Source: Zasmidium citrigriseum (lineage: Eukaryota; Ascomycota; Dothideomycetes; Mycosphaerellales; Mycosphaerellaceae). Taken from it: 64,000 nt of DNA. This document shows, in pieces, positions 32,585 through 42,821 of the stretch (position 1 is its first letter; the number at the start of each line of letters is the position of its first letter). The position numbers were made by a program, and so were the translations under genes. Below the pieces are notes generated by a model, which saw only the letters and a list, made by a program, of their open reading frames with translations, did no database searches and was not told the DNA's origin. The stretch covers positions 124,001 through 188,000 of the forward strand of contig NHNW01000017.1 of assembly GCA_002786025.1 (NCBI GenBank), written 5' to 3'.

Positions 32585-33448
32585 CTCGGCCACCGTATCG
32601 TCGTATCGTCGCAGGGAAGCACAGCCAGCGGGGGAAAGATGCCGAACGAGAAATCCTTCTGTAAAGAGGTACAAGACCTTCCAGCCCGCCCAGCATCTGC
32701 AACTGCTCGCCAACACAAGATCGTCATGTTCGTCCTCATTTCACAGCTGGGACCAGCACAGCTTCCCAAAAAGGAAATCGACTCTCTCTGTGCTACTCTG
32801 AGGCGTACACGCTAAGCATCAGCTCAAGCCACGAACCGCAGTCGGATGAAAAGCAGCCAATTGATTGACTTCGCCAAGAGGCTATCTCAGCTATTTTCCG
32901 ACCGGCCATGTGCTGTCTTGTAGATCTTTGGGTAGCGGTGGAGGGCAGACTCCAGAGACAGGCGATATTCATTCTTGGCCTTCTCCCATGTTTTGCGGAT
33001 ATGAAAGGAGGTTGCTTCCATTCTTTGGCTTGCTTTGTTACACTCGCGTAGCAAGACGAAACTGCTTTCAAACCCATTTTTCCAGGAGTAATAGAGATTC
33101 TTGCCGAGCAGACATGGTGGAGAGTCTTCCGAGGAAGCTTGTCTGCCTTGTAGCTTGGGTTTTCGAAGATTTGGAGGTTTCGGGAAGCAGGGGTCGAAAC
33201 CTGACGAGGGATCAAGGAAAGACAATGTCTTGCCAACGCTGACTACCGCATGCTTCATGTTCTAGTAGCAGAGCTCTGATATTGTATGACTGATGAATGT
33301 GTATCCGCATCAATATCTTTGAAGGGTTGAGACTTGAAGAAAGCACAAGAGAAAGGAAATAGGGAATAGATGCTATCATTAGTCATAAATATGTGGTATC
33401 TCTCGCACAAGCAATTAGCGAACAGTAAAGTCATGCCAGTCTGCAGCT
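32585..33448. other. Intergenic with one doubtful ORF
   Basis: The minus-strand frame 33258-32887 (123 codons, Lys/Arg/Tyr-rich, no signal peptide, no known domain) is the only coherent candidate. An overlapping frame of similar length weakens it. It is treated as unproven. Confidence 0.35.
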
Positions 33449-34274
33449 TTAGATGAAAGCACCAGCCATAATGGCAGCTCCGATAGGAACTACGACCTTG
33501 TAGACGTCGGTGATGGCCGTCGGCCTAGCTGCCGAGTCCGAGGACGTGCAGGTAGCTGATCCAGAAGGAAGGTTGGAAGCACCGGCCGTGATGGGAATTT
33601 GAGCGTACTGGAAGTCCTCGCTTGAGGTCAGAGTCTCCGTCGTTTTGGAGGCCGTGGAGGTACCATAGGCGGAAACCATAGCGGAAGCAGTGCCTGAGAG
33701 TAAAGGGTAGAAGGTCAGTCGAGGTCTCAGACATGTCGCAGAGTGAGCTTCCGCCCTTTGCATTACTTACAAACCATTTCCGTGGCCGAAGACGCTGGAC
33801 CCCTCAAGTCACAAGACTGCGAGAGGGTCACGACGCCCCCCAGTGTCGAAGTGCTCAGCATCACTTCGTAAGCGGATGGGTTTTGAACGACGGTGACCTG
33901 GGAGAAGTCAGTACTTGTCGATAAAGCAGGTAATTTGGGAGGCATACGGTGATGTCAGAGGCCAGCGAACAGTAGTAGTTATCCTCGTCGGTACATTGCA
34001 TTGCTAAAGTTGTATCGCAGCCATCCGCGGAGACAACAGACCCGGCAAAGCCGGAGGTGTACTCGCCCTAAAATGAATAGGTCAACACCCGTAAAATGTA
34101 TTCCAGAGTTCATGGAGAACATACAACGAGACCAGTGATCGTGGTTTGAGCAGCAGCGGCCGTGATGGTGCCAGTGCTTTGAGAGAAGAGATCAGTTGCG
34201 GATGCTGATTGAGTCTCGGACTGAGCTGCAGCTCCAAGAGCCATAGCAGCGACAACGAAAGCCTGGGCAAACAT
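33449..34274 (-). CDS. Small GPI-anchored surface protein
   Basis: Four exons (34274-34125, 34067-33948, 33897-33771, 33693-33449) with GTATGT/GTAAGT donors give 213 residues. A signal peptide (to GAAAQ) precedes a domain with four Cys spread through it (SADGCDTTLAMQCTDEDNYYCS and SQSCDL). A Ser/Thr-rich linker and a hydrophobic C-terminus (VVVPIGAAIMAGAFI) look like a GPI signal. No enzyme motif is seen. It faces the adjacent Cys-rich GPI gene in the same direction, but the two proteins share no visible sequence similarity. Confidence 0.8.
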
Positions 34275-35372
34275 CTTGACAGAAGATCGATCGAGTACGT
34301 TGCTCTGGCTGATAGTGAGGTGTGCTCTTGAAGCGTGTGGTGCTTGTTGATCTGTCGTTCGGCGTTGAAATTCCAGGATGGCACGCCTTTGTTTTCTGGC
34401 GGCAGCTTCCTCCTGATATACCTTTGTTCAGCTGCCCTGAGCACCCGATCTTCACAGCGCCACAGGTAAGTATTGTTCGAAGTGCACCAACGCCATTGCC
34501 CGCGGAATCCTTCGTCTCTCGTTAGTGAGTCTTTCTGCTACTCACCGGTCACATGGCGCTATCCTTTCAAACCTCAGGCAACCGAGGCGCTGCCTCACAG
34601 CCCGATGCGGATCATGCAGTCCGTCTTGACCAGTAGCAAGGAGCATCTTCCCGGCAACTGTCTCGTGGAGACTTTACAAGAGAGTTCGCTTCACGTGCGG
34701 CTGAGCGGCTAGTGCGACCCAGAATATCTGCCAAGACACGCTAGCCGGAATGCTTAATCAAGTTGCGGTTTAGCGCGCGCCAGAGGGTTGCAGGGTTGCC
34801 TGCTCCGCCTCCACGTTAAACTGAACTTCACTTCACAGACTTCGCTTCGACATCCACTCCGCCTGTCTCTAGTCGCCGCAAGCCTCCCAGGCCTCACAGT
34901 CATCAACAGCAGGCGCGACCAGAAATGACATTTCCTTTCATGCGACTTCCGCTGTCACAAAACAGGCCATATGAACGACTAAACGAGGAAGGATCCACGT
35001 TCCGCGGAAAGTACCCACCAACTCTTGGCCATCCAAGAAGTAGCATGTCCGCCCAATAACATCGACTGCGCCGCTGCTGGCTGCTTGATCTTCAAGAGTG
35101 CAGCTCTTTCATCGCCACAACACGGCTCATATGCGGCCTGGGTCTCGTCGGCAGACTACATCTCGCTTCCGTTGTTGCCGGCTCGGCTCACCCAGTTTGG
35201 CACAGTCATTCAACCCTGGGCTTTGTCATGGAGATCGTATGGCCATAGACAAGACAACCTGCACGGTGAGGATGGCCTCGATGCTCAGGTTTCTCAATTG
35301 CGATGTATTCGGATGATCAGAACATTATAGCGGGTGGCTTCTGGCTACACTACTCACAAACTACAGGCATCA
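34275..35372. other. Intergenic, no gene seen
   Basis: Promoter side of the small GPI gene (left) and 3' side of the type I membrane protein gene (right). Plus-strand frames near 35025-35330 and 35334-35687 do not continue coherently and partly lie antisense to the next gene. Confidence 0.4.
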
Positions 35373-36419
35373 CTACTTCGTCTGCTCCCTCCATCTCGAG
35401 TTCATCGTCGACAATGGCGATACTGGCGAGCGCCTGTCATCCGCAGCATCCACCAAATGTGCATTCGTTGTCTTGCTGGTCCCCGCGAGCTCCGAAGGCC
35501 TGCCTTCGGCTTCCATCTCGACCCTCTCGGCACCCAGAGGCATCTCTATAGGCACCATCGGAGCCTCCAATTCTTGGAGGACGTACGCACGGTCGTCTTT
35601 GCCTGGTCTACTGCCCGAGTCATACGCTGGTGGCAATTGCTCCTCTTTCCGATCTCCTTCGTGCTGGCCGTCATTGTCTGCCATTGACTGGCGCCTCTTC
35701 CTCAAGAGCATCAAGCCACCACCACCCACCACTATGAGCGCAAAGACAGTCAATCCTGCTCCAATGCCAGCTTTCGAGCCTGTGGAAAGGCCTTCTGAAG
35801 AAGAGACGCCCGCACTCGTCGGATTCGTGGGCCCTTCGGCATTTGCGAGGGTACTCGTAAGATCAGAAGTGCAAGTCTGTGTTGGCATCTCGAGGAAACC
35901 CTGGACGTTCCTAGTTATGGGTACTTTTTGAGTCGTTGCTAATGTGAGCGTTGAGAAAGTCTCGGTCTCGGTAGTGCCACTGCTGGAATAGGAATGTGTG
36001 TAGGTGCAGTCGGCTACATGGACGCCGTCGGGAAAGGTGCAACCCAGCGACATAGTCATGAAAATTCCACTGGCCTCTGTCATGTCGGTCCTGGCCCAGG
36101 TATTTGATTCCACCATTATGGTATTCTGTTACTCCCGTCAATGGTGATGTTTCAACGATTTGTGTCATGCTTCTCATACGGTGGCATTTTCATCTCCATA
36201 ACAAAGACTGTGCTCAGTGCATGCCATCTGGTATGTCGTTAGACAAGAAATGGCAGTAACGTATAATGCTTTAAAGCCAGTTGTGAATGTTCCAGAAGCT
36301 GAGAATGTTATGGTTGGCGTGATGTCAGGAATGGTTGAGGTGGCCGGTGCCGGGGATCCCATTACTATCATGACCTGGAAGTGCGCAAGAGCCGACAGGA
36401 TTTGGCGCAGCATTGTCAT
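35373..36419 (-). CDS. Type I single-pass membrane protein
   Basis: Two exons (36419-36180 and 36125-35373) joined over a 54-nt intron give 330 residues. A signal peptide (LRQILSALAHFQVMIVMG) is followed by a Cys-containing extracellular domain (about 180 residues; motifs CLTTYQMACTEHSLC, LGCTFPDGVHVADC), a Ser/Thr-rich stalk, one membrane helix (GIGAGLTVFALIVVGGGGLM) and a basic stop-transfer (LRKRR). The acidic/proline cytoplasmic tail of about 110 residues contains LPPAYD. This layout is common in fungal surface proteins of unknown role. An upstream in-frame ATG at 36491 would hide the signal peptide, so 36419 was chosen. Confidence 0.78.
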
Positions 36420-36951
36420 GTAGATTGCAAAATTGAAAGTAGGCGAGGGAGGAGAATGATCGATTTCGAGGAAGTGCGGAGTTCTCCCCAACAGTCAAGC
36501 TCCCTCAGTCGCACGAACATTGGGGCGTCTATTTCGTGCAACTAAAGGGCCTGGAACAGCAAGGCACTCGCGGACGAATTTCGATCGCCTCAAGCAAGCA
36601 CCCGCTGTGGATGACCACGTCGGTGGGACCTCAGCGTGAGCAAGCTATGACTGCACAACAACCTCCATGTCAGATGGCTACGACAGCCTTCATTTTGCCG
36701 ATGTATTCTCCGCTAGGTTAAACATTGTGAGAGCAGCAAAGGCAGCATCTCAGCACTTTCCACTTCCGTCGAACGCTAGCCCGGAAAGGATCCACTTGGT
36801 AAGTGAATGCGCTGAAACTTTGTTAGTAATCTTACAATTCAGTGACCCTGGCGAACGTCAACCATTATACCAGAAAATGCAATCGCAAGTCGCACTGACA
36901 GATACATAAGCACCTGTTGTAGCACCTTTGTGCCACCTGACTCCCTCAACA
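36420..36951. other. Divergent intergenic region, no gene seen
   Basis: It separates the minus-strand membrane protein from the plus-strand sulfotransferase-like gene, so both promoters lie here. Only short frames are present. Confidence 0.4.
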
Positions 36952-37791
36952 ATGGCATCCCACCTCTTTCCCCTCTTCCACCTCATCTACCCCCTCCCAA
37001 TCCCCAACAAGTGCCGGACACAACCCTTACAAGTCCTCGCCATAGGCCTCTCGCGGACAGGAACAGACTCCCTCCGACAAGCACTCCTCGAATTAGGCTA
37101 TCAAAACGTCTACCACGGCTTCAGCTTCGGCGCCTCACAAAACGACTCCATCCAATGGATTCGTCTCGGAATAGCCCAAGAATCCAGTAACAAAGCCTTC
37201 CTCAATGCCACGGAATTCGACCGAATCCTCGGAGACTGTGATGCTGTGACAGACATCCCACCTGCAGGGTTCGCAAAAGAGCTTGTGGGTCTATATCCCG
37301 ATGCGAAAGTGATCCTGAATTACCGCGATGATGTCGATGCCTGGGTGACGAGTTGTATCAATTCCATTGAGCAGACTTCTGGAGCGGGACAGCCTTGGTA
37401 TGAGTACTTCTTGAGCTGGTTCGAGTCATCTCTCTTCTGGCGGCAGTGGAGCTTCTGGTGGGTCTGGGCGAGGCATTTTGGAGGCAATTTCGAGCGAGGC
37501 GGGAAGGCGTGGTATCTTCGGCATTATCGAGAGATGGAGGAGAAGCTGAAGGGGAGGGAGTATCTCAAGTGGAAAGCAGAGGATGGCTGGGAGCCTCTGT
37601 GCAGGTTTCTTGAGAAGCCTGTGCCGGAACGTCCGTTTCCCAAGGGGAATGTGCCAGAGGATTTCTTGAAGACTGTGGCGAAGTTTCAGGCGGATTGGAC
37701 AGCCGCAGCCGAGAAGAATATGAGACTCGTGGGGATCGCCATGGCTTCGATTGTCATTGCTTCTGCAGGCGTGTTGCATGTCAGATCATGA
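36952..37791 (+). CDS. P-loop sulfotransferase-like protein
   Basis: Intronless, 279 residues from the ATG at 36952 (context ACAATGG; an in-frame ATG 24 nt upstream is less likely). The N-terminal GLSRTGTDSLRQAL (from about residue 32) matches the PAPS-binding loop of the fungal Sulfotransfer_4 family. VILNYRDDVDAWVTSC is the 3'-phosphate region typical of the same family (often miscalled NAD-dependent epimerase). A hydrophobic C-terminal segment (LVGIAMASIVIASAGVLHV) suggests a tail anchor. Substrate unknown. The gene is complete and has no paralogue in the window. Confidence 0.82.
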   Translation: MASHLFPLFHLIYPLPIPNKCRTQPLQVLAIGLSRTGTDSLRQALLELGYQNVYHGFSFGASQNDSIQWIRLGIAQESSNKAFLNATEFDRILGDCDAVTDIPPAGFAKELVGLYPDAKVILNYRDDVDAWVTSCINSIEQTSGAGQPWYEYFLSWFESSLFWRQWSFWWVWARHFGGNFERGGKAWYLRHYREMEEKLKGREYLKWKAEDGWEPLCRFLEKPVPERPFPKGNVPEDFLKTVAKFQADWTAAAEKNMRLVGIAMASIVIASAGVLHVRS

Positions 37792-38145
37792 CGAAGGTGA
37801 ACAGGAGATGGTGAGGATTGAGGAAGGGACCTGCCCGAGATGTCGGACCGAGAGCCGAAACAAGTGCTTGAGGCAGGAGCGATGAACAATAGACATGAAA
37901 TCAAGTCCATATATCGTTTCCAATTTCTTTAGCCATTTCGATCATCACTCATATATCATTCGTAACCCGCACCAGCACTTGAGCGAGAGCTCTCCTTGAA
38001 CGCCAATGCTAAAATGACCAAAACCAAAGCGGGTATCCAAGAACCAATCCAAGCGATGGACGCTGAAAAACAAAAACCTTCCCAAACTCCGCATAAATCG
38101 TCTCGCTCTGTGTCGAACTCAGTCGATCTGGTATAAATGCTGTGC
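37792..38145. other. Convergent 3' region, no gene seen
   Basis: It lies between converging genes. A minus-strand frame (38165-37956) contains one hydrophobic stretch (IGSWIPALVLVILALAF), but it overlaps the end of the next gene without a splice solution. It could be an alternative last exon of that gene. Confidence 0.35.
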
Positions 38146-39696
38146 TCAGTCACGACTTCCTCCACAACTCAGCATCCTTGTCCGCGCCCACGTGGAGAAA
38201 CGTGTCCATCCGTCCTTGTTCGTGTCCGGGCGGTTCGGTCGCGGCTCGTACTCATATCTAGGCCCCTTTTCGTTCAATCGCCTTTCACTCTCACCAGGCG
38301 AGCTCCCATGTCGAGGTAGCATTGCTGGTCGGTGGTCTTCGTAGCTCATGCCTTGCACGTCATGTCTCTTCTCATCTTCTGCACCACCATGCGCGGTCGC
38401 TGACGAATCCTTGCGAGACTTCTTCTCCTGCTTCAATGCAGGCTTCAGTATGGGCTCCGACTTCTGCCGTTGCCGCTCCTGACGTTTCGCCTCCGACGCT
38501 CGTCGCTTGCCAGCCTCTCGCTCATGCTTTCGATCTTTGTTGGCCTCCTTCTCTTCAAACTTTCGCCTTGCTTCGCGGATAAGCTCGTCCCGTGTCTGCG
38601 GCTCAGGGTCTGATCTCTTTGCGAAGCTAAAGGCCTTATCGAATGATGTGCGAGACGAGGGCGATGGTACGTATTCTTGCGAGCGATCTGTATTTCTTCG
38701 AGGACGTCCCGTCGAAGAATGTGCTGATTTGAGGGAGAGATTGGTTTGAGAGCTGCTCGTCAGCTTCGGAAGAAGACCAAGCTCACTCGCCGTGTGGCTC
38801 TGGGATAGAGGAGTTGGCTGCGGGGTGGACGAGATCGACATGCTACGTCTTGTTCTGAATCCATTTCCAAGTCGGAACTCGTCCTCGACGATATCGTCAC
38901 TTTCATCCGCCTCGTTCTCGTTGATCGAGTTGGCGTAGCTTCCCGTCGGCGGTGTGTACGGCCTCGGAGTCTTGGCCATGGGATGTGTAAAAGGCTGTCC
39001 TGGCCTTCCACTGCCGTTACTGGCCTGTGATCCACCACTTGTTGTCCGGCCATGTTGCTGACCTCTTCTTGTATGCGCAAAGCTGACATCTGCAGCCGAT
39101 TTTGATCCAAAATCTTGAATGCCCAGCCCGGCCAGCCTATCGTTCTGCGCTCCACTCTTGGATAGATCTATCATTCCCTTGTCCGCTGCAGACATCTTGC
39201 GCCGGTACGGCTTTATTTTCTGGACGCTCGAACCCAACTGTGGACTCGGCGCGACGTCTGAATACGTTTCTTCATATGTTGCATATGGTGTTGGAAATTG
39301 CGAGACTCCAGCATTCGTGAACGGCGACGGTGGCCCGGGCAACGAGGACGAGGACGCAGAACCGCCGCGCTTGTGTAGTTTTGTATGGGTTGAAGTAGAG
39401 GGCGTCTTGCTGGTCAAGGGACTCGATGTCGATAACGACATATCGGTGTGGTCCCTTAGCCTCTGTCTCGAACTCGTCCTAGGTGGATGAATTGTCTCGG
39501 GAGAGATGGGTGAGGCGCTGTTCTCATCGCGAGATAAGCTGGATTTGGAGTGCAGGTTCCGGGTTGAGAGACTCAGTTTTGGCGAGGGGCTGTCATCGCG
39601 GCGGGCGGCAGTGCGCATAAACGACCCAGGGCCTAGGGGCGGCATATTTGGAGTTGAAGGACATGTGCCAGAGAATAGTGGCTGAGAGACGCGCAC
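38146..39696 (-). CDS. Long disordered Ser/Arg-rich protein
   Basis: A single frame of 516 codons, start 39696 or 39645 (MPPLGPGSF). Composition is Ser, Pro, Arg and Lys rich throughout. There are several short conserved-looking islands (KIKPYRRKMSAADKGMIDLS, a basic coiled coil ELIREARRKFEEKEANKDRK, and a C-terminal DGWTRFSTWARTRMLSCGG). No enzymatic or membrane domain. It looks like an intrinsically disordered scaffold or cytoskeletal or RNA-associated protein; function unknown. The conserved-looking C-terminus suggests the real stop is at 38146, although a following hydrophobic frame might be spliced on. Confidence 0.7.
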   Translation of the reverse strand: MRVSQPLFSGTCPSTPNMPPLGPGSFMRTAARRDDSPSPKLSLSTRNLHSKSSLSRDENSASPISPETIHPPRTSSRQRLRDHTDMSLSTSSPLTSKTPSTSTHTKLHKRGGSASSSSLPGPPSPFTNAGVSQFPTPYATYEETYSDVAPSPQLGSSVQKIKPYRRKMSAADKGMIDLSKSGAQNDRLAGLGIQDFGSKSAADVSFAHTRRGQQHGRTTSGGSQASNGSGRPGQPFTHPMAKTPRPYTPPTGSYANSINENEADESDDIVEDEFRLGNGFRTRRSMSISSTPQPTPLSQSHTASELGLLPKLTSSSQTNLSLKSAHSSTGRPRRNTDRSQEYVPSPSSRTSFDKAFSFAKRSDPEPQTRDELIREARRKFEEKEANKDRKHEREAGKRRASEAKRQERQRQKSEPILKPALKQEKKSRKDSSATAHGGAEDEKRHDVQGMSYEDHRPAMLPRHGSSPGESERRLNEKGPRYEYEPRPNRPDTNKDGWTRFSTWARTRMLSCGGSRD

Positions 39697-41381
39697 TCGC
39701 CTTGCGCGGGTTCAGCTGGCCCGGGGAGTTATGCAGTCCGGATGGATATACTTGTGGACGAAGTATATGGCGATGTCGAGGCTGCCGGCCGCGAGGTCTA
39801 TGATGAGATGTATATGTCTTGTCTCTGCGGCCCAGTCGGAGGGGCGTCTAGAGGGAGATTGTTTGGTCGTCAGCGCAACCAATGAACCCCACACGTCGCC
39901 TGGAGATCTGGGTCCTCAAGCGCTGATCACCGTTCGGACGCAACGGACCTTACATCATCCACGCCGAGTATCTTTTGAAGATCTGTGATGATGTCTTTCG
40001 CTGTCTCGCGGAGGTCGACCGCAGCACGGACGAAATGGAGAGGAAGACGAAGAGGACGGCCGGGGCGGAGCATTGGCAAAGATCTGGCCGCGAACAGCCA
40101 CATGCTACGACGGAATGCCCGGCATCCTCTCACAAGCAATCGCCTTCGGCGTCTATTTCGGCGAATGACAGGCCGTCGAAACGATTATCCTCTTGCTGAG
40201 GAAGACCTCCTCCACACTCGCATCAGCACAGCTGCTTCGGCCGCCTTCCTCCTTGAGCAGCACATTATCCAAGTTTGCCGTGTCTCGGCCGTCCTGGGGC
40301 CGTCTCCGTTGGATTGCCATATTATCATCTCGCAGCGATAACACGGCAGGATTCGTCTCTCCGCTTCCCCTCTTGCCCCTCACATTCCAAGACATCTTGG
40401 ACATCCAGAGACAAAGACCTGTAACGCCTTGACAACACGCAAGCATCTGGCAAGTGTACATCGACCTCCGTTCTCAACGTCGGAGACCGGCAGAAGAGAC
40501 CAGCATTGTCCTGCAAGCTGCATACCACCATTGCGCGTGCCGAGAACATTTCGGACCCGGTCGAAGCTCTGGGTGCTGCGACCAGAGCGCTGATTTGATA
40601 GACTCGCAGAGCTCACCTGCAGCCCCGTACCACCGTACCATCGGCCTCCACGCTGCGCCATGTGCTCAACAATCGCCAGGCCGTCGGAAAGCTCGTCTCC
40701 GCGAAGCTTGCATCTGAAGAAATTTTGGACTGGAATGCGAGGTCAGATGTCGTCCGGGATGAGGTGAGCTGGCAGCCACGTGAGCATTGTGAAACCGGAT
40801 GCAAGGTTTCAACTCTCCAGGATGTTGGTGAGATGTTACTTGGTGCTTGTTTTGGCCCAGTTTGAGGTAAGCTGTGTGATGCTAATGAAGCAGTTGTTGG
40901 AGCGACAAAACACCCGATAGGAGGCCGCCGTGCATCAGGACCGGAGAATTCTTGGAGACGACCACAGTCCTGGGTATATGTGCGTGGAGCTGTCGCGGCA
41001 GTGTTTATGTGCTGGATCTGACCGACCGCCGTTGTATCGAGAAGACGACTTTCTTCTCCAACTTTCTCCAACTTCTCCTCCTGTCGACATCAGCATGGCT
41101 TCACAGGTGACATTCTCTCCTCACAGTCTGCAGCTGATTCATGGCCCTTAGTAACGTCGTGTACGACACCAGCAGGGTGTAATGCGCTGCAAAGTCAGCA
41201 GTTGGAGACCTCGCTTGTGTAGAAATTACCTGGAGAAGGAAATGAAGTCGTTCGAGTGCAAGCGGAGGTAGGTACGCCAGCGACTACAAAATGGCATCTC
41301 CAAGGCAGGTGCGAATCGTTCTTTCCTCAACTCAAAGTCAACGTCACCTCTTCACTTTCCTCATCTGCCAAGCAAAACACA
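39697..41381. other. Intergenic with scattered doubtful ORFs
   Basis: Contains the small minus-strand candidate (separate entry). On the plus strand, fragments at about 40100-40340 (EEDLLHTRISTAASAAFL), 40430-40600 and 40640-40790 (LNNRQAVGKLVSAKLASEEI) read like protein and are separated by possible splice sites. I could not assemble them into one gene with confidence. The right end is the promoter of the oxidoreductase gene. Confidence 0.4.
39712..40103 (-). CDS. Possible small mitochondrial-type protein
   Basis: Exon 40103-39931 and exon 39847-39712 joined over an 83-nt intron would give 102 residues. The N-terminus is Arg/Leu-rich and amphipathic (MWLFAARSLPMLRPGRPLRL), like a mitochondrial presequence. 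It is followed by a helix (AAVDLRETAKDIITDLQKIL) and a second helix (HLIIDLAAGSLDIAIYFVHK). The required donor (GTGATC) is weak, and a better GTAAGG donor nearby would break the frame. No family is recognised. Confidence 0.3.
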
Positions 41382-42800
41382 ATGTCCGACAACAACCACT
41401 ACGACCTCATCTCCATCGGCTCCGGCGAAGCAGGCAAAGTCCTCGCCTGGAACTATGCCTCCACCCAGAACAAACGCTGCGCCGTCATCGAGCGCAGCAT
41501 GCTCGGTGGCTCATGCCCCAACGTCGCCTGTCTCCCAAGCAAGAACCTCCTCTACTCAGCCAAAGCCGCTCAACTCGCCAGCCATGCCGAGCAATCCGGT
41601 CTGGTATCGGCAGCTGGCAAAGTGGACTACAAAGCCGTGAAGGCGAGGAAAGACAAGATGGTCGAAGGCTTGGCTGAGATGCATCTGTCGAATTTCGAGA
41701 GTAGCGGGGCTGAGTTGATTTGGGGAGATGCGAAGTTTGTGGGGGAGAGGAAGATTGAGGTTGTTGGGAAGGGTGGAGAGAAGAGGGTTGTAACGGCTGA
41801 TTATGTGCTTGTCAACACTGGATCGACGGCGAAGGTTCCCGATAGTATCCCTGGATTGAAGGAGGCGGATCCCTTGATGCATGTTGGACTGTTGGAACTT
41901 GAAGATCTGCCGGCCCATCTGATTGTCCTGGGAGGAGGGTATGTAGGATTGGAGCTGGCACAGGCCATGAAACGATTCGGCGCCGAAGTTACTGTCATTG
42001 AGAGAGGCGAGCGGATTCTTAAGAACGAAGATGCCGATGTTGCAGCGGTGCTTCAAGACGTCCTGGCCAAAGAGGGCGTGGTGTTCCAGACATCAACGAT
42101 TGTCAAGCAAGTTTCTGGCAAATCGGGAAATGCAGTTACCCTCCAGCTGGCCACTGCTTCCGGTGACATTGAAGTGAAAGGCTCCCACATTCTCTGTGCA
42201 ACAGGCCGCATCCCAAACACCTCCAACATGGGTCTCGACGTCGCAGGAGTCGAGCTTACATCAACGGGCCACGTCAAAGTCGACGAGCACAACCGCACCT
42301 CAGCCCCCGGAGTTTTCGCAGCAGGGGATTGCTCAGGCTCTCCCCACTTCACACACATAGGCTTCGACGACTTCCGCATCCTGCGCGAAGTTCTCTCCGG
42401 AAAGCCCATTGACTCAAACGAGAAGAGGAGAACCAATCGTCATGTCCCCTCAACACTCTTCACAGACCCCGAGATTGCCCATGTCGGGCTTCGAGAGCAG
42501 GAAGCCAAAGCCCAAGGGATCAAGTACCGTCTCACCAAGACTCCCATGGGAGGCTTCCTCAGGACCCGCACAATGGAAGAGGGGGCGACGAAGGGCTTTG
42601 CAAAAGCTCTGATCAGCGCTGTGGATGACACGATTCTGGGCTTCACGGCAATAGGTCCTCACGCTGGTGAACTCCTCCCCGTCGTACAGCTCGCCATGAA
42701 GAAAGGCCTCCCATACACAGACATCGGCGAGCTGATCATCACGCACCCAACGATGAACGAAGGACTAGCCATGTTCCTATTCTCGAGCGTGCCTAAGTAG
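41382..42800 (+). CDS. Class I FAD/NAD(P) disulfide oxidoreductase
   Basis: Intronless, 472 residues from the ATG at 41382. The FAD-binding GSGEAG is at residues 13-18. The redox-active disulfide is SCPNVACLPSK (C45 and C50). The NAD(P) loop VLGGGYVGLELA lies in the middle, the second FAD motif is GVFAAGDCSG, and a dimerisation domain ends HPTMNE (H455, E460), the catalytic His-Glu pair. This fits the mercuric-reductase/dihydrolipoamide-dehydrogenase-like branch of the family. The C-terminus lacks the extra Cys pair of mercuric reductases, and no mitochondrial presequence is seen, so it is probably a cytosolic enzyme with another disulfide or small-molecule substrate. It converges with the next gene with only 21 bp between stops. 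Confidence 0.88.
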   Translation: MSDNNHYDLISIGSGEAGKVLAWNYASTQNKRCAVIERSMLGGSCPNVACLPSKNLLYSAKAAQLASHAEQSGLVSAAGKVDYKAVKARKDKMVEGLAEMHLSNFESSGAELIWGDAKFVGERKIEVVGKGGEKRVVTADYVLVNTGSTAKVPDSIPGLKEADPLMHVGLLELEDLPAHLIVLGGGYVGLELAQAMKRFGAEVTVIERGERILKNEDADVAAVLQDVLAKEGVVFQTSTIVKQVSGKSGNAVTLQLATASGDIEVKGSHILCATGRIPNTSNMGLDVAGVELTSTGHVKVDEHNRTSAPGVFAAGDCSGSPHFTHIGFDDFRILREVLSGKPIDSNEKRRTNRHVPSTLFTDPEIAHVGLREQEAKAQGIKYRLTKTPMGGFLRTRTMEEGATKGFAKALISAVDDTILGFTAIGPHAGELLPVVQLAMKKGLPYTDIGELIITHPTMNEGLAMFLFSSVPK

Positions 42801-42821
42801 AAACAAAAGATCTCTGACGTT

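Noticed and set aside
35473..35931. 152-codon plus-strand frame
   Set aside because: Antisense to the type I membrane protein, whose signal peptide, membrane helix and stop-transfer are clear.
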